64,000 bases of DNA from Nocardia salmonicida NBRC 13393 (GCF_001613085.1 NZ_BDBR01000033.1:1-64000), one strand, 5' to 3'. Shown: positions 42,555 through 52,034, counted from the stretch's first letter. The notes: generated from the sequence alone by a model not told the origin. Made by a program: numbers and translations.

Positions 42555-43220
42555 TCAGCCGATGCTGAACGGCTGACCCCACAGCGTGACGACCGAGGTC
42601 ACATTGTCGGTCTCGACCTTCACCTTCACGAAGGCACGCGCCTGGGCGTAGCCACCGCAGCCGGACAGGCCGATCGTGGTGTCGGCCCATGTCACCGAGC
42701 CGTTCTTACCCTTGAACTTGTTGTCCTTGCTGTGCGCCTCGTCGCCGTATTCGTCGGCCTTCTCCAAGTCCAGAATGTAGAACGATTCGGCCTGGCCCGG
42801 TCCGAGACTCAGCTCGGCGCCGGTGTCGGCTCCGACACCGGGCTTCTTGCCCGCCCAGTCGCTCTCGCCCTCGATGCCACCTTCCACGCCGCCGCCGTCG
42901 ATGTTGACCTGGCAGCCGACGACGTAGCCGGGACGGATCTTGCCGCCCTTGGCATTACCCGATACCTTGACCTGCGCACTGCCCGACACCCACGCGTTGC
43001 GGTGCACCGGAGTCGAACCCATCGACGGGTTGATGTTGGCCGACTCCCCGACCAAGCGGACCGTGACGGTGGTCCCGTCCGACAGCGTCTTGACGATCTC
43101 CCCGCCAGGCAGCGGAATGAAGGTGTCGGCGTTGGCCGCACCGGTCGACAGCATCCCGACGGTGACGGCGGCGGCGCCGACGACACCGGCCAGCCGCGCC
43201 GCGTTCTTACGGTGGAACAT
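42555..43220 (-). CDS. MspA-family porin subunit, NfpB-like
   Basis: A 221-residue outer-membrane porin subunit of mycolata. A Sec signal peptide ends at the ANA-DT junction (about residue 30). The mature protein starts TFIPLPGGEIVKTLSDG and ends LWGQPFSIG. The two Cys in GCQVNIDGGG and SGCGGYAQARAFV are conserved in this family. ATG 43220 has AGAGGACG upstream. It lies 37 bases after a homologous gene, the arrangement of the nfpA/nfpB pair of N. farcinica, whose products form a mixed, cation-selective channel. Hetero-oligomer formation is inferred from that precedent. Confidence 0.87.
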   Translation of the reverse strand: MFHRKNAARLAGVVGAAAVTVGMLSTGAANADTFIPLPGGEIVKTLSDGTTVTVRLVGESANINPSMGSTPVHRNAWVSGSAQVKVSGNAKGGKIRPGYVVGCQVNIDGGGVEGGIEGESDWAGKKPGVGADTGAELSLGPGQAESFYILDLEKADEYGDEAHSKDNKFKGKNGSVTWADTTIGLSGCGGYAQARAFVKVKVETDNVTSVVTLWGQPFSIG

Positions 43221-43257
43221 ATTCTTCGTCCTCTGATCTATGTCTGGTTGGGGTAGG

Positions 43258-43920
43258 TCAGCCGATGCTGAACGGCGCACCGTAGAGGGTGGTCTTGGAG
43301 TAGTGGTCGCCGATGATCTCGACCACGGTGTACGAGCGGGCCTGCGCGTACCCGGCACATCCCTGCACCTCGATCTCGACGTCCTGGTACTCGATCGAGT
43401 AGACGCCCGCCTTCTCGATATCCTTCTTCTCGAGCTGGACGAACTTCACCTCACCCGGACCGAGCTCGACGCCCGCCGAACCACCGACGCTGAACCCGGA
43501 CAGGTCGATTCCGCCGGACAGTCCCGCGGAGATCGCGTCGTCACCGATCGACACCTGGCAGCCGATGATGTAGCCGGTGTTGAGCTGCGAGGCACCGTGG
43601 GTGGAAGAGTTGTTGGTGCCGTTCGCACCGGACGGACCGTTGTTCGGACCCGCCTCACCCTCAGGCGTGATCGTCACGTCAGCCGTCACATTGGCCGAGA
43701 CCCACGCGACCCGGCCCGCACCGTTGGCGGCCATCGACGGAGAAACCACGGCGTGCTCACCGGTGCGCTTCACCGTGACGCCGTGACCGGCTCGTTCGCC
43801 GTCGGGCAGTGGAACGTAGGCGTCGGCACCGGCGGTGCCTGCCACGAGCGCACCCAGTGCCAGCACTACAACGCCGGTGCCGACAGCGCCCAGGCCACCA
43901 CGGATTCGGTTGTTTTTCAT
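43258..43920 (-). CDS. MspA-family porin subunit, NfpA-like
   Basis: A 220-residue porin subunit with signal peptide (GTAGA-DA junction, about residue 33). Mature start YVPLPDGERAGHGVTV, end LYGAPFSIG, conserved Cys in IGCQVSIGDD and QGCAGYAQARSY. A Gly/Asn-rich insertion (GPNNGPSGANGTNN) sits in the middle, where the partner has none. ATG 43920 has GAGGGGAAG upstream. First gene of a two-gene operon with the NfpB-like subunit. Confidence 0.88.
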   Translation of the reverse strand: MKNNRIRGGLGAVGTGVVVLALGALVAGTAGADAYVPLPDGERAGHGVTVKRTGEHAVVSPSMAANGAGRVAWVSANVTADVTITPEGEAGPNNGPSGANGTNNSSTHGASQLNTGYIIGCQVSIGDDAISAGLSGGIDLSGFSVGGSAGVELGPGEVKFVQLEKKDIEKAGVYSIEYQDVEIEVQGCAGYAQARSYTVVEIIGDHYSKTTLYGAPFSIG

Positions 43921-44139
43921 ACTTCCCCTCATCAGGTTCGAGCAGTCATCCCACGACACCGCACCAAGGCGTGTCGGGGCCCGACCGAGCTTGTCCGCAG
44001 ACCGTGGCGCGCCGAGGACCACGCGACAGCTCACTGATGAAAGTCGCGCTACGGGAACATTTCCTGCTCTTTGCAGTGGCGTAACAGTGGCCGTCAGGAG
44101 ATCGCAACATTTCGCGGCGGTGCCATTTTGTACGGATCT

Positions 44140-44250
44140 GATGTCAGAGCCAGAACTCGAACGGAGTGCGGTGATGTGAACACCTTCTGCACCGATCGGA
44201 TCGAAACCGCCCGCGCTTCAGGGGCGGCCGTGGGCATCACGCGTAGATAT
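44140..44250 (+). repeat. Diverged copy of the segment upstream of the zf-HC2 gene
   Basis: Shares with 46715-46880 the ordered blocks GAGTG/GAGTGAGGCG, CCGATCGGATCGA and CGTAGATATG-TGA with similar spacing. Identity is roughly 70 percent by eye. In this copy the anti-sigma gene that should follow is missing. Confidence 0.55.
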
Positions 44251-44389
44251 GTTGATCGCCGAAAGCGACGAATGCGCCGGTTCGGCCACTTCTCAACGGT
44301 GGGTGCCAGACAGCTCGCGATATTTTACGAACCTAAGATCCCGGGTTGATATCACCACGCCGCTAATCGCAATTTCCGGCGGCGTAAGC

Positions 44390-44510
44390 ATGCCACGCCC
44401 TGCCCGACTCGCCGACCGCTTCGCCGAACAGCCCACTTACCACGAGATCATCGCCTCGTGCAGCGGCGACTTCTGCACCATCGCCCGAAACCATCCCGCT
44501 TCGGTTTCTG
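44390..44510 (+). pseudogene. Possible fragment of a gene like that at 47265
   Basis: ATG 44390 gives MPRPARLADRFAEQPTYHE and SCSGDFCTIA, which may parallel AVAERLLAGPQYHEAG and VSGGFATT near the start of the gene at 47265. The match is short and weak. It gains weight only because the DNA before it is also a diverged copy of the DNA before that gene. Confidence 0.3.
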
Positions 44511-44657
44511 GGAGAACTCCCACTCCTGATCCTGCGGTCCCTCGGAGCGCACCTGGTTGAACAGGTTGGAGGCCATCACATTACCGGTGAGGTCTTTCCA
44601 GGTACCGAGGAAGCCCGCGCGATCGAGCGAACCCAGCGCGGTGAGGTTATCGACCAT
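44448..44657 (-). CDS. Small unrecognised protein
   Basis: 69 codons from ATG 44657 with GGAAGG nine bases upstream. The first 45 residues look protein-like (SLDRAGFLGTWKDLTG, NVMASNLFNQV); the last 20 are Arg/Cys-rich and probably not original. It may be a truncated gene. No family is recognised. Confidence 0.3.
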   Translation of the reverse strand: MVDNLTALGSLDRAGFLGTWKDLTGNVMASNLFNQVRSEGPQDQEWEFSQKPKRDGFGRWCRSRRCTRR

Positions 44658-44912
44658 GTCAGTGGGTCCTTCCAGGTCCCGAGACGCCTTTGACGTCGGC
44701 CTGCCCGCCCCAACCTGCTCCTCGGTGCCGACCTCACGGGACACAAGTGTGACCTCGTCTGCGAACGAGGAGACGCAGCGGTGTGTTAAGGATTCGGAGG
44801 ACCACCCGCTCGAAGACTTTTCGCTGCGACCGTTCGGCGTGAAACCCGACTGTCCGGGATTGAAATTGAGCCCGCCACGGGCTTATCGACGATAAGCGAG
44901 GCAGATTCTGAT

Positions 44913-45842
44913 TCACACGTCGAGATAGAAGCGGATCGTCGTGCCGTCCTCAGTGGTGTGTATGCGCACCAGATCTGCCAGGTAGTGCACCAGCAGCAGG
45001 CCCCTACCGCCGAACTGTCCCTGTTCAGGTGGCCTGCGCCCGGCCAGTGGATCGCTCAGGCACCCGCCGTCGCGAACCTCGAACACGAGCTGTCCCGGCT
45101 CGGACCACATCGCGAAAAGACCCCGGCCGCCGCCGTGCACCACGCTGTTGGTCGTCAGTTCCGCGACCGCCAGCTTGGCGTCTTCGACCCGTACGGCGTC
45201 GAGTCCCCATTTGCTCGCGTGGTCGACAGCGAAGTGCCGGACCGATCGAAGCTCAGCTTCGCCGAAGGGGAAAACGGCGGCATCGGGCGCCGACACCAGT
45301 GGCTCGTTGTAGCGAGCCACGATCGCCTGCCAGTCGTAGTCGTTGCTGGCCTGCTCACGCCCCTGACTGATGAGGGTGGGGTGGGTGAGCCGCGCATCGG
45401 CCAGGGCCGCCGCGTCCAGGCGGGTTTCGTCGTAGGGACACAGGATGGTCACCGCGCGGCCGTCGAAGGCGGCATTGATCAGCGCTTCGTGCTGCGCGCA
45501 CGCGGGGTATTCCACGGTGCTACGCCCAGCCCAGATCGGCTCGCCGATGATGCGCACCCGCCCCAACGGATGCGCGTCGGCGAACCCCCTGAGCACCTTC
45601 GCAATGATCCGCCCCGGGTTGCGGCCGACTTCGGTCATGTCGAGAAACGAGATGTCGCGAGCATCGACGCCGAGCTCGTCCTTGATCAGCTCGAGGTTGG
45701 GACCCGGTACCGCGACGGCCATCGGCTCACCCGCCGCCAAACCCTCGCGCAGGAATGCCACCGTCTGCTGCGTGTATTCCTGCTCGTTCGCATAGAACAG
45801 GGCAGGGTGTTCGAACGCCTCGTTGGCGGTCGCTGTGCTCAT
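44913..45842 (-). CDS. MEDS-HATPase anti-sigma/sensor protein
   Basis: A 309-residue soluble protein. Residues about 10-175 are a MEDS domain (HPALFYANEQEYTQQTVAFL, RVRIIGEPIWAGRS), a sensory fold found in DcmR-like regulators. Residues about 195-305 are an RsbW-type HATPase (AVAELTTNSVVHGGG, VFEVRDGGCL, GGRGLLLVHYLAD). Such fusions usually act as anti-sigma or anti-anti-sigma switches of stress sigma factors. The ATG at 45842 is used; the upstream open frame reads as Arg/Cys-rich noise. No sigma factor or STAS antagonist is adjacent. Confidence 0.87.
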   Translation of the reverse strand: MSTATANEAFEHPALFYANEQEYTQQTVAFLREGLAAGEPMAVAVPGPNLELIKDELGVDARDISFLDMTEVGRNPGRIIAKVLRGFADAHPLGRVRIIGEPIWAGRSTVEYPACAQHEALINAAFDGRAVTILCPYDETRLDAAALADARLTHPTLISQGREQASNDYDWQAIVARYNEPLVSAPDAAVFPFGEAELRSVRHFAVDHASKWGLDAVRVEDAKLAVAELTTNSVVHGGGRGLFAMWSEPGQLVFEVRDGGCLSDPLAGRRPPEQGQFGGRGLLLVHYLADLVRIHTTEDGTTIRFYLDV

Positions 45843-46100
45843 CGGGGCATTACCGTCGATTCGGTTCGGGCGGACAACGTTGATTGACGCGGCCACCAGA
45901 AGGGCGTATTCACGCGACTCCTTCGTCACCGTCGGCCGACTCTCAGGCCGGAATCGGCAGAAGGTAAGAGCCTTCCGGGCGCACAGTCTAGCCCGCCGCG
46001 TCGAGCACCGACAATCGGACACAGAAAGCCGAGCCTGCTCGATGCGGGGAACACGCGAACATATGAACGAATCGTCGAAGCCGAAGCCAGGGGCGACCAT

Positions 46101-46700
46101 ACAATTGGCAGGTACTTCCGCGTCTGCGCGAGTGGCCTGGCTGGGATTTGCTGCGAGTTTATGGTGACCGGCCTTTACGTCATATCCACCGCCTCATCGG
46201 CAGCGAGATCGGCGCCAACTTGGTGAGCTGGCGTGGGCTTTAGAGTGCAACGACTAGGATCGTCAGCAGCGCAGCAGTTTCGCCGGCCGCGAACCTACGA
46301 TCGGCCTCGCCGGCATCAGCTAACGCACTCGCTAGGTGGATGCTGCCGGCGGCACGACTACGTACTTACGTCAAATCGAATCTACTCGAGGTTGTCGCCG
46401 CGCTCTCGATGCTGACCGGCGAATCCGCTACCCGCTCATCGACACAGCAAGCGAGCTAGCCGTTGACCCCCAGCATCTGCAATTTCGATCCGCCGATCCC
46501 TCTGTCCGCGCCTTCCAGCCGCGCAACGCCGAACGCCCCGAGCTCGCTGGTAATGAGCTCGGGGCGTTCGTGATTGGGTAATCGGCCACACACAGACTTG
46601 ATGCAAGCTAATGGTTGGCGTATTACAGTGTAGAAGCCGCGAACAAGTACGGGGATCGGACGGTCACGGATCAGTACCTGACGACGATGGTTCACCGGCG
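46101..46700. other. Long spacer without genes
   Basis: About 600 bases without a supported frame. It contains the strong inverted repeat listed at 46530-46570. Nothing else stands out. Confidence 0.45.
46530..46570. repeat. Perfect 16-base inverted repeat, terminator-like
   Basis: CGAACGCCCCGAGCTC (46530-46545) and its exact complement (46555-46570) with a 9-base loop. No long T-run. No gene ends directly before it on either strand, which makes a normal terminator role unclear. Confidence 0.65.
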
Positions 46701-46714
46701 GCCGACATCAATTC

Positions 46715-46880
46715 GGATGTAACGCCAGAGCCGGAACCGGACTCGGGGCCATGCCACAACCCGACGAAACCGAGTGAGGCGATGTGACGTGCAGACCTTT
46801 CGCGCCGATCGGATCGAGGGAACCCGCGCTCCCGGGTCGGCCGTGCGCATCGCACGTAGATATGCTGACGAGGGGGTTGG
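46715..46880 (+). repeat. Control segment before the zf-HC2 gene (parent of the 44.1 kb copy)
   Basis: Ends 47 bases before the zf-HC2 ATG. Contains CGATCGGATCGA and CGTAGATATGCTGA, both kept in the 44.1 kb copy. TAGATATGCT could be a -10 region. Conservation between the two copies suggests these blocks matter. Confidence 0.5.
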
Positions 46881-46926
46881 CGCAGGTCGGCAGCGTCCAG
46901 CGAGAACCCCGGAGAGGCTGCGCGCA

Positions 46927-47160
46927 ATGGACTGTGACGAATTCGTCGAGCTGGTTACCGCGTTTCTCGACGACGCGCTCGACGAGGTCACCGAACAGCG
47001 ATTCGTTGCCCATATCGCCGAATGCCACGGATGCGACACCTACCTCGTTCAGATCCGGCAGACCATCAGCGTGATCGGTGAGTTACGTTCGGGGGATCTG
47101 TCCGAATCCGCCCGCACGACCCTGCTCGCCGCCTTCCGTGATTGGAACGCGCCGACGTAA
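46927..47160 (+). CDS. zf-HC2 anti-sigma factor
   Basis: A 77-residue zinc-binding anti-sigma protein: DCDEFVELVTAFLDDALDE, then HIAECHGCDTYL (H-x3-C-x2-C). It normally binds a cognate ECF sigma factor encoded just upstream, but none is present here, so it is an orphan. Soluble, without a membrane helix, as in cytosolic redox-type anti-sigmas. ATG 46927. Confidence 0.85.
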   Translation: MDCDEFVELVTAFLDDALDEVTEQRFVAHIAECHGCDTYLVQIRQTISVIGELRSGDLSESARTTLLAAFRDWNAPT

Positions 47161-47264
47161 CGATCCGCGCACCTGTCGCCACTGCACATCATCGCGACAG
47201 GCTCCGCCGATCAGCAGCCCGCCGCGTGGCGCGGACCCACCGCGTGCACCGAGGAACGGATCCG

Positions 47265-47885
47265 ATGAACGACTACACCGCTACCCGCCACAGCCTGCAC
47301 GCTGTCGCCGAACGCCTGCTGGCCGGACCGCAATACCACGAGGCCGGCACGATCAGGCTGACCACTGTGAGCGGTGGTTTCGCCACGACTGTCGCCCCTG
47401 CCGTGACGGTGGACGGCAATCGGCTGCGCGTCGGCGACGGCACCAGCCACCTACTGCACGACCGAACAATCGTCGAGCTCGCGACGTTGACCGGCATCGT
47501 CGCGGGCGCGCCGCAAGGGGTGTACCGCGATACCGCAGACTGGGATAACGAGACGCCACTGATCGTCGATAGTGTTGCCGCACAGATGATTTCCGATGCT
47601 TTCGGTCACGGTGACGCTGCGCTGCGCACATTGCCGGGCGCGCCCGAACCGGTGCTGTGGCCCGAGCATTTCGATCTCGCGATCTCACTGGACGAGGCGA
47701 ACTACGGTGTGTCCCCGGGTGACTCCACGATTCCTGAGCCCTATGCCTATGTCGGGCCGTGGGTTCGGCAGACCGGCGAATTCTGGAACCAGCCGTTCGG
47801 TGCGGCCCGGCCTCTCAGCGAGCTCGACGGCGCAAAGGCCATCGCCACGTTCTTCGCCGAGGGCAGACGGCGCGCGGCGTTATGA
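47265..47885 (+). CDS. Actinobacterial conserved-type hypothetical protein
   Basis: A 206-residue soluble protein, ATG 47265 with GAGGAACGG upstream. Begins MNDYTATRHSLHAVAERLLA; contains GTIRLTTVSGGFATT and a C-terminal YVGPWVRQTGEFWNQPFGAA. It looks intact, with ordinary codon use. No family with known function is recognised. It follows the zf-HC2 gene by about 100 bases and converges with the alpha-oxoamine synthase gene, with a 6-base overlap. Confidence 0.7.
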   Translation: MNDYTATRHSLHAVAERLLAGPQYHEAGTIRLTTVSGGFATTVAPAVTVDGNRLRVGDGTSHLLHDRTIVELATLTGIVAGAPQGVYRDTADWDNETPLIVDSVAAQMISDAFGHGDAALRTLPGAPEPVLWPEHFDLAISLDEANYGVSPGDSTIPEPYAYVGPWVRQTGEFWNQPFGAARPLSELDGAKAIATFFAEGRRRAAL

Positions 47886-49076
47886 GCGACTGAGCGGGGA
47901 TGCGTTCGAGGCGGGCGGAACCGGTCCGAACGTGTTCGCCACCGCGTCGCAGGCGGCGACGACCCGGTCGACATCGGTGTCGGTGAGCGCCGCATTCAAC
48001 GACAAGCGGATCAGCGTGCCGCCGCCGGGTACCGCCGGAGGAAAGAACATCGAGCCGAGCACCCCGCGCTCGTGTAGCAGGTCGCGTACTGCGATCGCGT
48101 GCCTGCCGGGTCCGGTCGGTAGCGACACGATGTGGCCGGGCTCATCCGCGACCGCGAATCCCGACCGCGACAACGCCGTTCGGATCTGTGACCCGACCGC
48201 ACGCAGCCGCGACCGACGAGATTCCGCGGTTCTGATCACCGCGAGTGCGGCCCGCAGCGCGGCGATATCGCGTGCGGACACCGCGGAGGAGAACACCGCG
48301 GGGTAGGAGGTCAGGCGAAAGTAGTCGGCGATGTCAGGATCGCAGGCGAGGATTCCCCCGCGTCCGGCGAAAGCCTTCGCCAGGCTCGCGGTGCGAAAGA
48401 GCACCCGATCCGCGAGACCGAGCGACACCACTGTGCCCGCGCCGTGCGGTCCCTCGACGCCGAGCGTGTGGGATTCGTCGACGACGAGCACGCACCCGGT
48501 GTCCTCGGCGAGCTCGCACAGCCGCTCGATCCGGGCGCGACTGCCCGCTGTGCTGTCCATCGCGTCGACCGCGATGACACCCGGTCCGTGCGCGGTGATC
48601 CGACATCGCAGTGCGTTCACGTCATTGTGGGGAAACGAATACAACGCGGCTCCGGCCGCGCGGGCGCCGAACGCCACCGACATATGCGCACGATCGTCGG
48701 TGTAGACCGGGGTGTGCGCGTCGGTGATCGTTTGCATCAAGCCGACATTGGCTTCCCAGCCGGATTGGCACAACACCGTCGCCGGTGCGTGCAGATGCGC
48801 GGCGAACTCTGCCTCCAGCGCCACCATAGACCCGGGATCGGCGCCGGGTCTCGCGCCGTTCACGGCCGCCGCGATGCGCGGGTCAGCACCGATTGCCAGA
48901 TAATCGGTGCCGGTCAGCACGATATCGCCGGGCACGGGTCGTCTACTCACCAGCGGATGGTCGCCGCCCCATTCCAGCACGCGCGCACGGTGGACATGCT
49001 CGACACGCGACCGAATGCGTTCGGCAACAGTGGCCGCCACAGCCATCCTCCCGGTGAATTCTCCTCGATTTCGCAT
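47880..49076 (-). CDS. PLP-dependent alpha-oxoamine synthase, CqsA/LqsA-like
   Basis: A protein of up to 398 residues of the aminotransferase fold-type I/alpha-oxoamine synthase family, which joins an acyl-CoA to an amino acid. Motifs: GTDYLAIGADPRI, VDESHTLGVEGPHGAG (PLP Asp and His region) and the Schiff-base Lys in TASLAKAFAGRGG. The last motif and DESH fit the quorum-signal synthases CqsA/LqsA better than BioF or KBL, by memory. No biotin gene is near. The start is uncertain: ATG 49076, ATG 49046, or GTG 49040 with GGAGG upstream. It diverges from the epimerase gene at 49230. Confidence 0.8.
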   Translation of the reverse strand: MRNRGEFTGRMAVAATVAERIRSRVEHVHRARVLEWGGDHPLVSRRPVPGDIVLTGTDYLAIGADPRIAAAVNGARPGADPGSMVALEAEFAAHLHAPATVLCQSGWEANVGLMQTITDAHTPVYTDDRAHMSVAFGARAAGAALYSFPHNDVNALRCRITAHGPGVIAVDAMDSTAGSRARIERLCELAEDTGCVLVVDESHTLGVEGPHGAGTVVSLGLADRVLFRTASLAKAFAGRGGILACDPDIADYFRLTSYPAVFSSAVSARDIAALRAALAVIRTAESRRSRLRAVGSQIRTALSRSGFAVADEPGHIVSLPTGPGRHAIAVRDLLHERGVLGSMFFPPAVPGGGTLIRLSLNAALTDTDVDRVVAACDAVANTFGPVPPASNASPLSRS

Positions 49077-49229
49077 ACCTACTCAGCATTGCGCACAGTG
49101 GCCTCGCCGAGCCCCGCGCAATTCTGACGAAACGCTGACATCGGGCCCTACTCCGCGTAAATGTGACGGAACCCTTACCGATCTCCGGGGCGGCGCGAAA
49201 TCCTGTGGGATCACACCAGAATCAATGGC

Positions 49230-50288
49230 ATGCGCGTTCTACTCACCGGCGCCGCCGGTTTCATCGGGTCCCACGTTCGCCGCACGCTCGAGAGCTCCGG
49301 GCACGAGGTGATCGCGATCGATCTCATGCTCGCCGCGGCCCACGGATCGGAGGCACCGACGCCGGCGGGGCTCGAACGCGTCGACGTGCGCGATCCCGAG
49401 GCCCTCGACACCCACTTGAGTGGCGTCGAGGTGGTGTGTCACCAGGCCGCCGTGGTCGGGGCGGGCGTCAGCGCACAGGACGCGCCCGCCTACGCCAGCC
49501 ACAACGACTTCGGCACCGCGGTGCTGCTGGCCGCGATGGCGCGCGCACAGTGCCGCAGGTTGGTGCTCGCGTCCTCGATGGTGGTCTACGGCGAGGGCCG
49601 CTACCGCACCGCCGACGCCGACCTGTTCGTCCCGCCACCACGCGCGGTCACTGACCTCGAGTGCGGCAGGTTCGATCACCGAGATCCGCGCTCGGGTGAG
49701 CCGCTGGGCTGGCTGCCGGTCGGCGAGGACACCGCGCTGCGCCCCCGCAGTCTGTACGCGGCGAGCAAGGTGGCTCAGGAGCATTACGCCGCAGCATGGG
49801 CGACGGCGACGAACTCGACGGTCACCGCGCTGCGCTATCACAACGTATACGGTCCCGATATGCCCAGGGATACACCGTATTCCGGAGTAGCGGCCATCTT
49901 CCGCTCATCGCTGGAAGCGGGCGAGGCGCCGCGCGTCTTCGAAGACGGCAGACAGGTCCGGGATTTCGTACATGTCCACGACATCGCCGCCGCGAACCTG
50001 GCCGCGGTGGAAACGCAGCTGGGCGGGTTCGTCGCGCTCAATATCGCCTCCGGACAACCGATTACGATCGGTGAGGTCGCACAGGTCCTGGCTGCGGCAC
50101 ACGACGGTCGCACGCCCGTCGTCACCGGGCAGTATCGCCCCGGCGATGTCCGCCATATCGTCGCCAGCCCCGATCGCGCCCGCCTGCTGCTCGATTTCAC
50201 CGCCACGATCACACCCGAGCAGGGACTCGCCGAGTTCGCACTGTCCCCGCTCCGCGCGGTAGCGAGCGCCGGAGCCCCGACCTGGTGA
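49230..50288 (+). CDS. NAD-dependent sugar epimerase/dehydratase
   Basis: A 352-residue extended short-chain dehydrogenase. The nucleotide site LLTGAAGFIGSH is followed by Asp in IAIDLM; the catalytic triad is Ser in LASSMVVYGEG with Tyr and Lys in SLYAASKVAQE. NVYGPDMPRDTPYSGVAAIF is typical of nucleotide-sugar 4-epimerases. It is the first rightward gene of a region with further sugar enzymes at 52-55 kb. Exact substrate unknown. Confidence 0.88.
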   Translation: MRVLLTGAAGFIGSHVRRTLESSGHEVIAIDLMLAAAHGSEAPTPAGLERVDVRDPEALDTHLSGVEVVCHQAAVVGAGVSAQDAPAYASHNDFGTAVLLAAMARAQCRRLVLASSMVVYGEGRYRTADADLFVPPPRAVTDLECGRFDHRDPRSGEPLGWLPVGEDTALRPRSLYAASKVAQEHYAAAWATATNSTVTALRYHNVYGPDMPRDTPYSGVAAIFRSSLEAGEAPRVFEDGRQVRDFVHVHDIAAANLAAVETQLGGFVALNIASGQPITIGEVAQVLAAAHDGRTPVVTGQYRPGDVRHIVASPDRARLLLDFTATITPEQGLAEFALSPLRAVASAGAPTW

Positions 50289-50306
50289 ACGATGCGAGCG
50301 AAAAAG

Positions 50307-51335
50307 CTACTCGCGGAACGCGGTACCCGACAGCAGTGGCAATCGGATCTCGAAGACGATGCCTCGCTCCAGGTTTCGCGCGGTGATGGTGCCCTGATGC
50401 ACCGACAGCAACCCGGCGGCGATGGCCAACCCCATGCCACTGCCGCCGTCGTCGCTCGGCGAGCGGGCCGCTTTGCCGCGATATCCGGCCTCGAAAATGC
50501 GCGGAAGATCGGTGTCGGCGACACCGGGACCGGTATCGCGCACCCGCGCCCATGCCTGTCCCGCGTCTGCGCCGACGGTGATCTCGACCAACCCACCCGG
50601 CGGAGTGTGCGCGATCGCGTTCGCGACGAGATTAGTGAGAACCCTGGTCAGAGCCTGATCGCTGCCCGCCACCATGATCCGGGTCGGCGGTTGGCGGGCG
50701 GTGACTCCGATCTGCGCGCGGGTCGCCGCCGGTTCCGCGGCGGCCAGTACCTCGTCGATGAGCTCACGCAGGTCGACAGGTTCCATCGACAGCCGCAGCG
50801 CGCCCGCGGCTATCTTCGACATCTCGAATAGGTCATCGACCATGGCCGACAGCCGTGAGGTGTCGCGCACGATCTGTCGGCCGTAACGCTCGATGTCGTT
50901 GTCCTCGCGCACCACCCCGTCAGCCAGTGCCTCCCCCATGGCGCAGATGCCCGCCAGCGGTGTCCGAAGGTCGTGGCTGACCCAGGCGACCAGCTCCCGC
51001 CGCGAGCGCTCGGCCTCGCGTTCCTGGTCGAGCATCTGTTTCTCCCACACCAGCTGCCGTGCCTGGGCTCGGCCGAGCAGTACCGCGGCGGGCACGGTTA
51101 CCGCGGTGACGACCGCGAGCACCACTGCGACGCGTTCCAGCTCGTCGGTGAACATCATCCGGCTCACCGCGACGAAACCGGTCAGCGTCGCCACGGTGGG
51201 GATCAGGACCAGGATCACCATGCTCGCACCGAGCAGGCGATCACGGACCACGCGCAGCGCGAGGGCACCAACCGCGACCACCGGGATCGTCCCGATCAAC
51301 GCGAGACCGATCAAGCCGGTGAAGTCAGTCGGCAT
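50307..51335 (-). CDS. Sensor histidine kinase
   Basis: A 342-residue kinase. Four hydrophobic segments occupy the first 100 residues (no large external domain), then a short coil, phospho-acceptor motif [17 protein letters not shown]-box [22 protein letters not shown] and GSGMGLAIA. The ATG at 51335 overlaps the response-regulator stop by 11 bases. The small membrane sensor suggests it reads membrane or envelope state. Confidence 0.9.
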   Translation of the reverse strand: MPTDFTGLIGLALIGTIPVVAVGALALRVVRDRLLGASMVILVLIPTVATLTGFVAVSRMMFTDELERVAVVLAVVTAVTVPAAVLLGRAQARQLVWEKQMLDQEREAERSRRELVAWVSHDLRTPLAGICAMGEALADGVVREDNDIERYGRQIVRDTSRLSAMVDDLFEMSKIAAGALRLSMEPVDLRELIDEVLAAAEPAATRAQIGVTARQPPTRIMVAGSDQALTRVLTNLVANAIAHTPPGGLVEITVGADAGQAWARVRDTGPGVADTDLPRIFEAGYRGKAARSPSDDGGSGMGLAIAAGLLSVHQGTITARNLERGIVFEIRLPLLSGTAFRE

Positions 51336-52023
51336 CGTGGGTGCCGCCGTTCTCGCGACCCCAGGCGTAGCCGCGACCCCACACGGTGTCGATGCGATGC
51401 GCCGCACCGAGTTTGGCGCGCAATCGCTTGATGTGGACAGTGACTGTCGACTGATCGCCGAAGGTCCAGCCCCAGACGTCGGCCAAGAGTTCGGTGCGGG
51501 TGAAAACCCGTTGCTGGTTGGCCAGCAGGAATGCGAGCAGGTCGAATTCCCGGCCGGTCAGCTCGACCGGAGCTCCTGCGACAGTGACGGTCCTCGACGC
51601 GGACCGCAATTCGACTGTGCCGCTGCATAAGACAGGGTCGCCCACCGGCTCGTGGATCCTGGCCCTGCGCAGTACCGAGGCCACACGCAGTGCCAATTCG
51701 CGTGGGCTGAACGGCTTGGTCAGATAGTCGTCGGCGCCAGCGCGTAGTCCGACCACTCGGTCGTCCTCCTCACCGAGGGCCGTCAACATGATGATCGGGA
51801 TGTCGGGTCGCGGACCGGCGCGGACCTCGCGGCACAGCTCGATCCCGTCCGGGGGTGGCATCATCACATCGAGGATCGCCAGGTCGATCGCCGAACCGTG
51901 CAACGCAGCGGCGGCCGAAGCGCCGTCGGCCGCCTCCACGACCTGCAGTCCGTCGCGTTCGAGGTAGCGCCGGACCACCTCGCGGACCACTGGGTCGTCG
52001 TCGGCAATCAGGATGCGCGTCAT
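51325..52023 (-). CDS. OmpR-family response regulator
   Basis: A 232-residue regulator: [12 protein letters not shown], phosphorylatable Asp in [27 protein letters not shown], and a winged helix ending [13 protein letters not shown]. The ATG at 52023 is chosen since the upstream extension is Arg/Ser-rich. Co-transcribed with the kinase. Regulon not visible; the adjacent glycan genes are candidates. Confidence 0.92.
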   Translation of the reverse strand: MTRILIADDDPVVREVVRRYLERDGLQVVEAADGASAAAALHGSAIDLAILDVMMPPPDGIELCREVRAGPRPDIPIIMLTALGEEDDRVVGLRAGADDYLTKPFSPRELALRVASVLRRARIHEPVGDPVLCSGTVELRSASRTVTVAGAPVELTGREFDLLAFLLANQQRVFTRTELLADVWGWTFGDQSTVTVHIKRLRAKLGAAHRIDTVWGRGYAWGRENGGTHDAD

Positions 52024-52034
52024 ATCGTGTCGAT

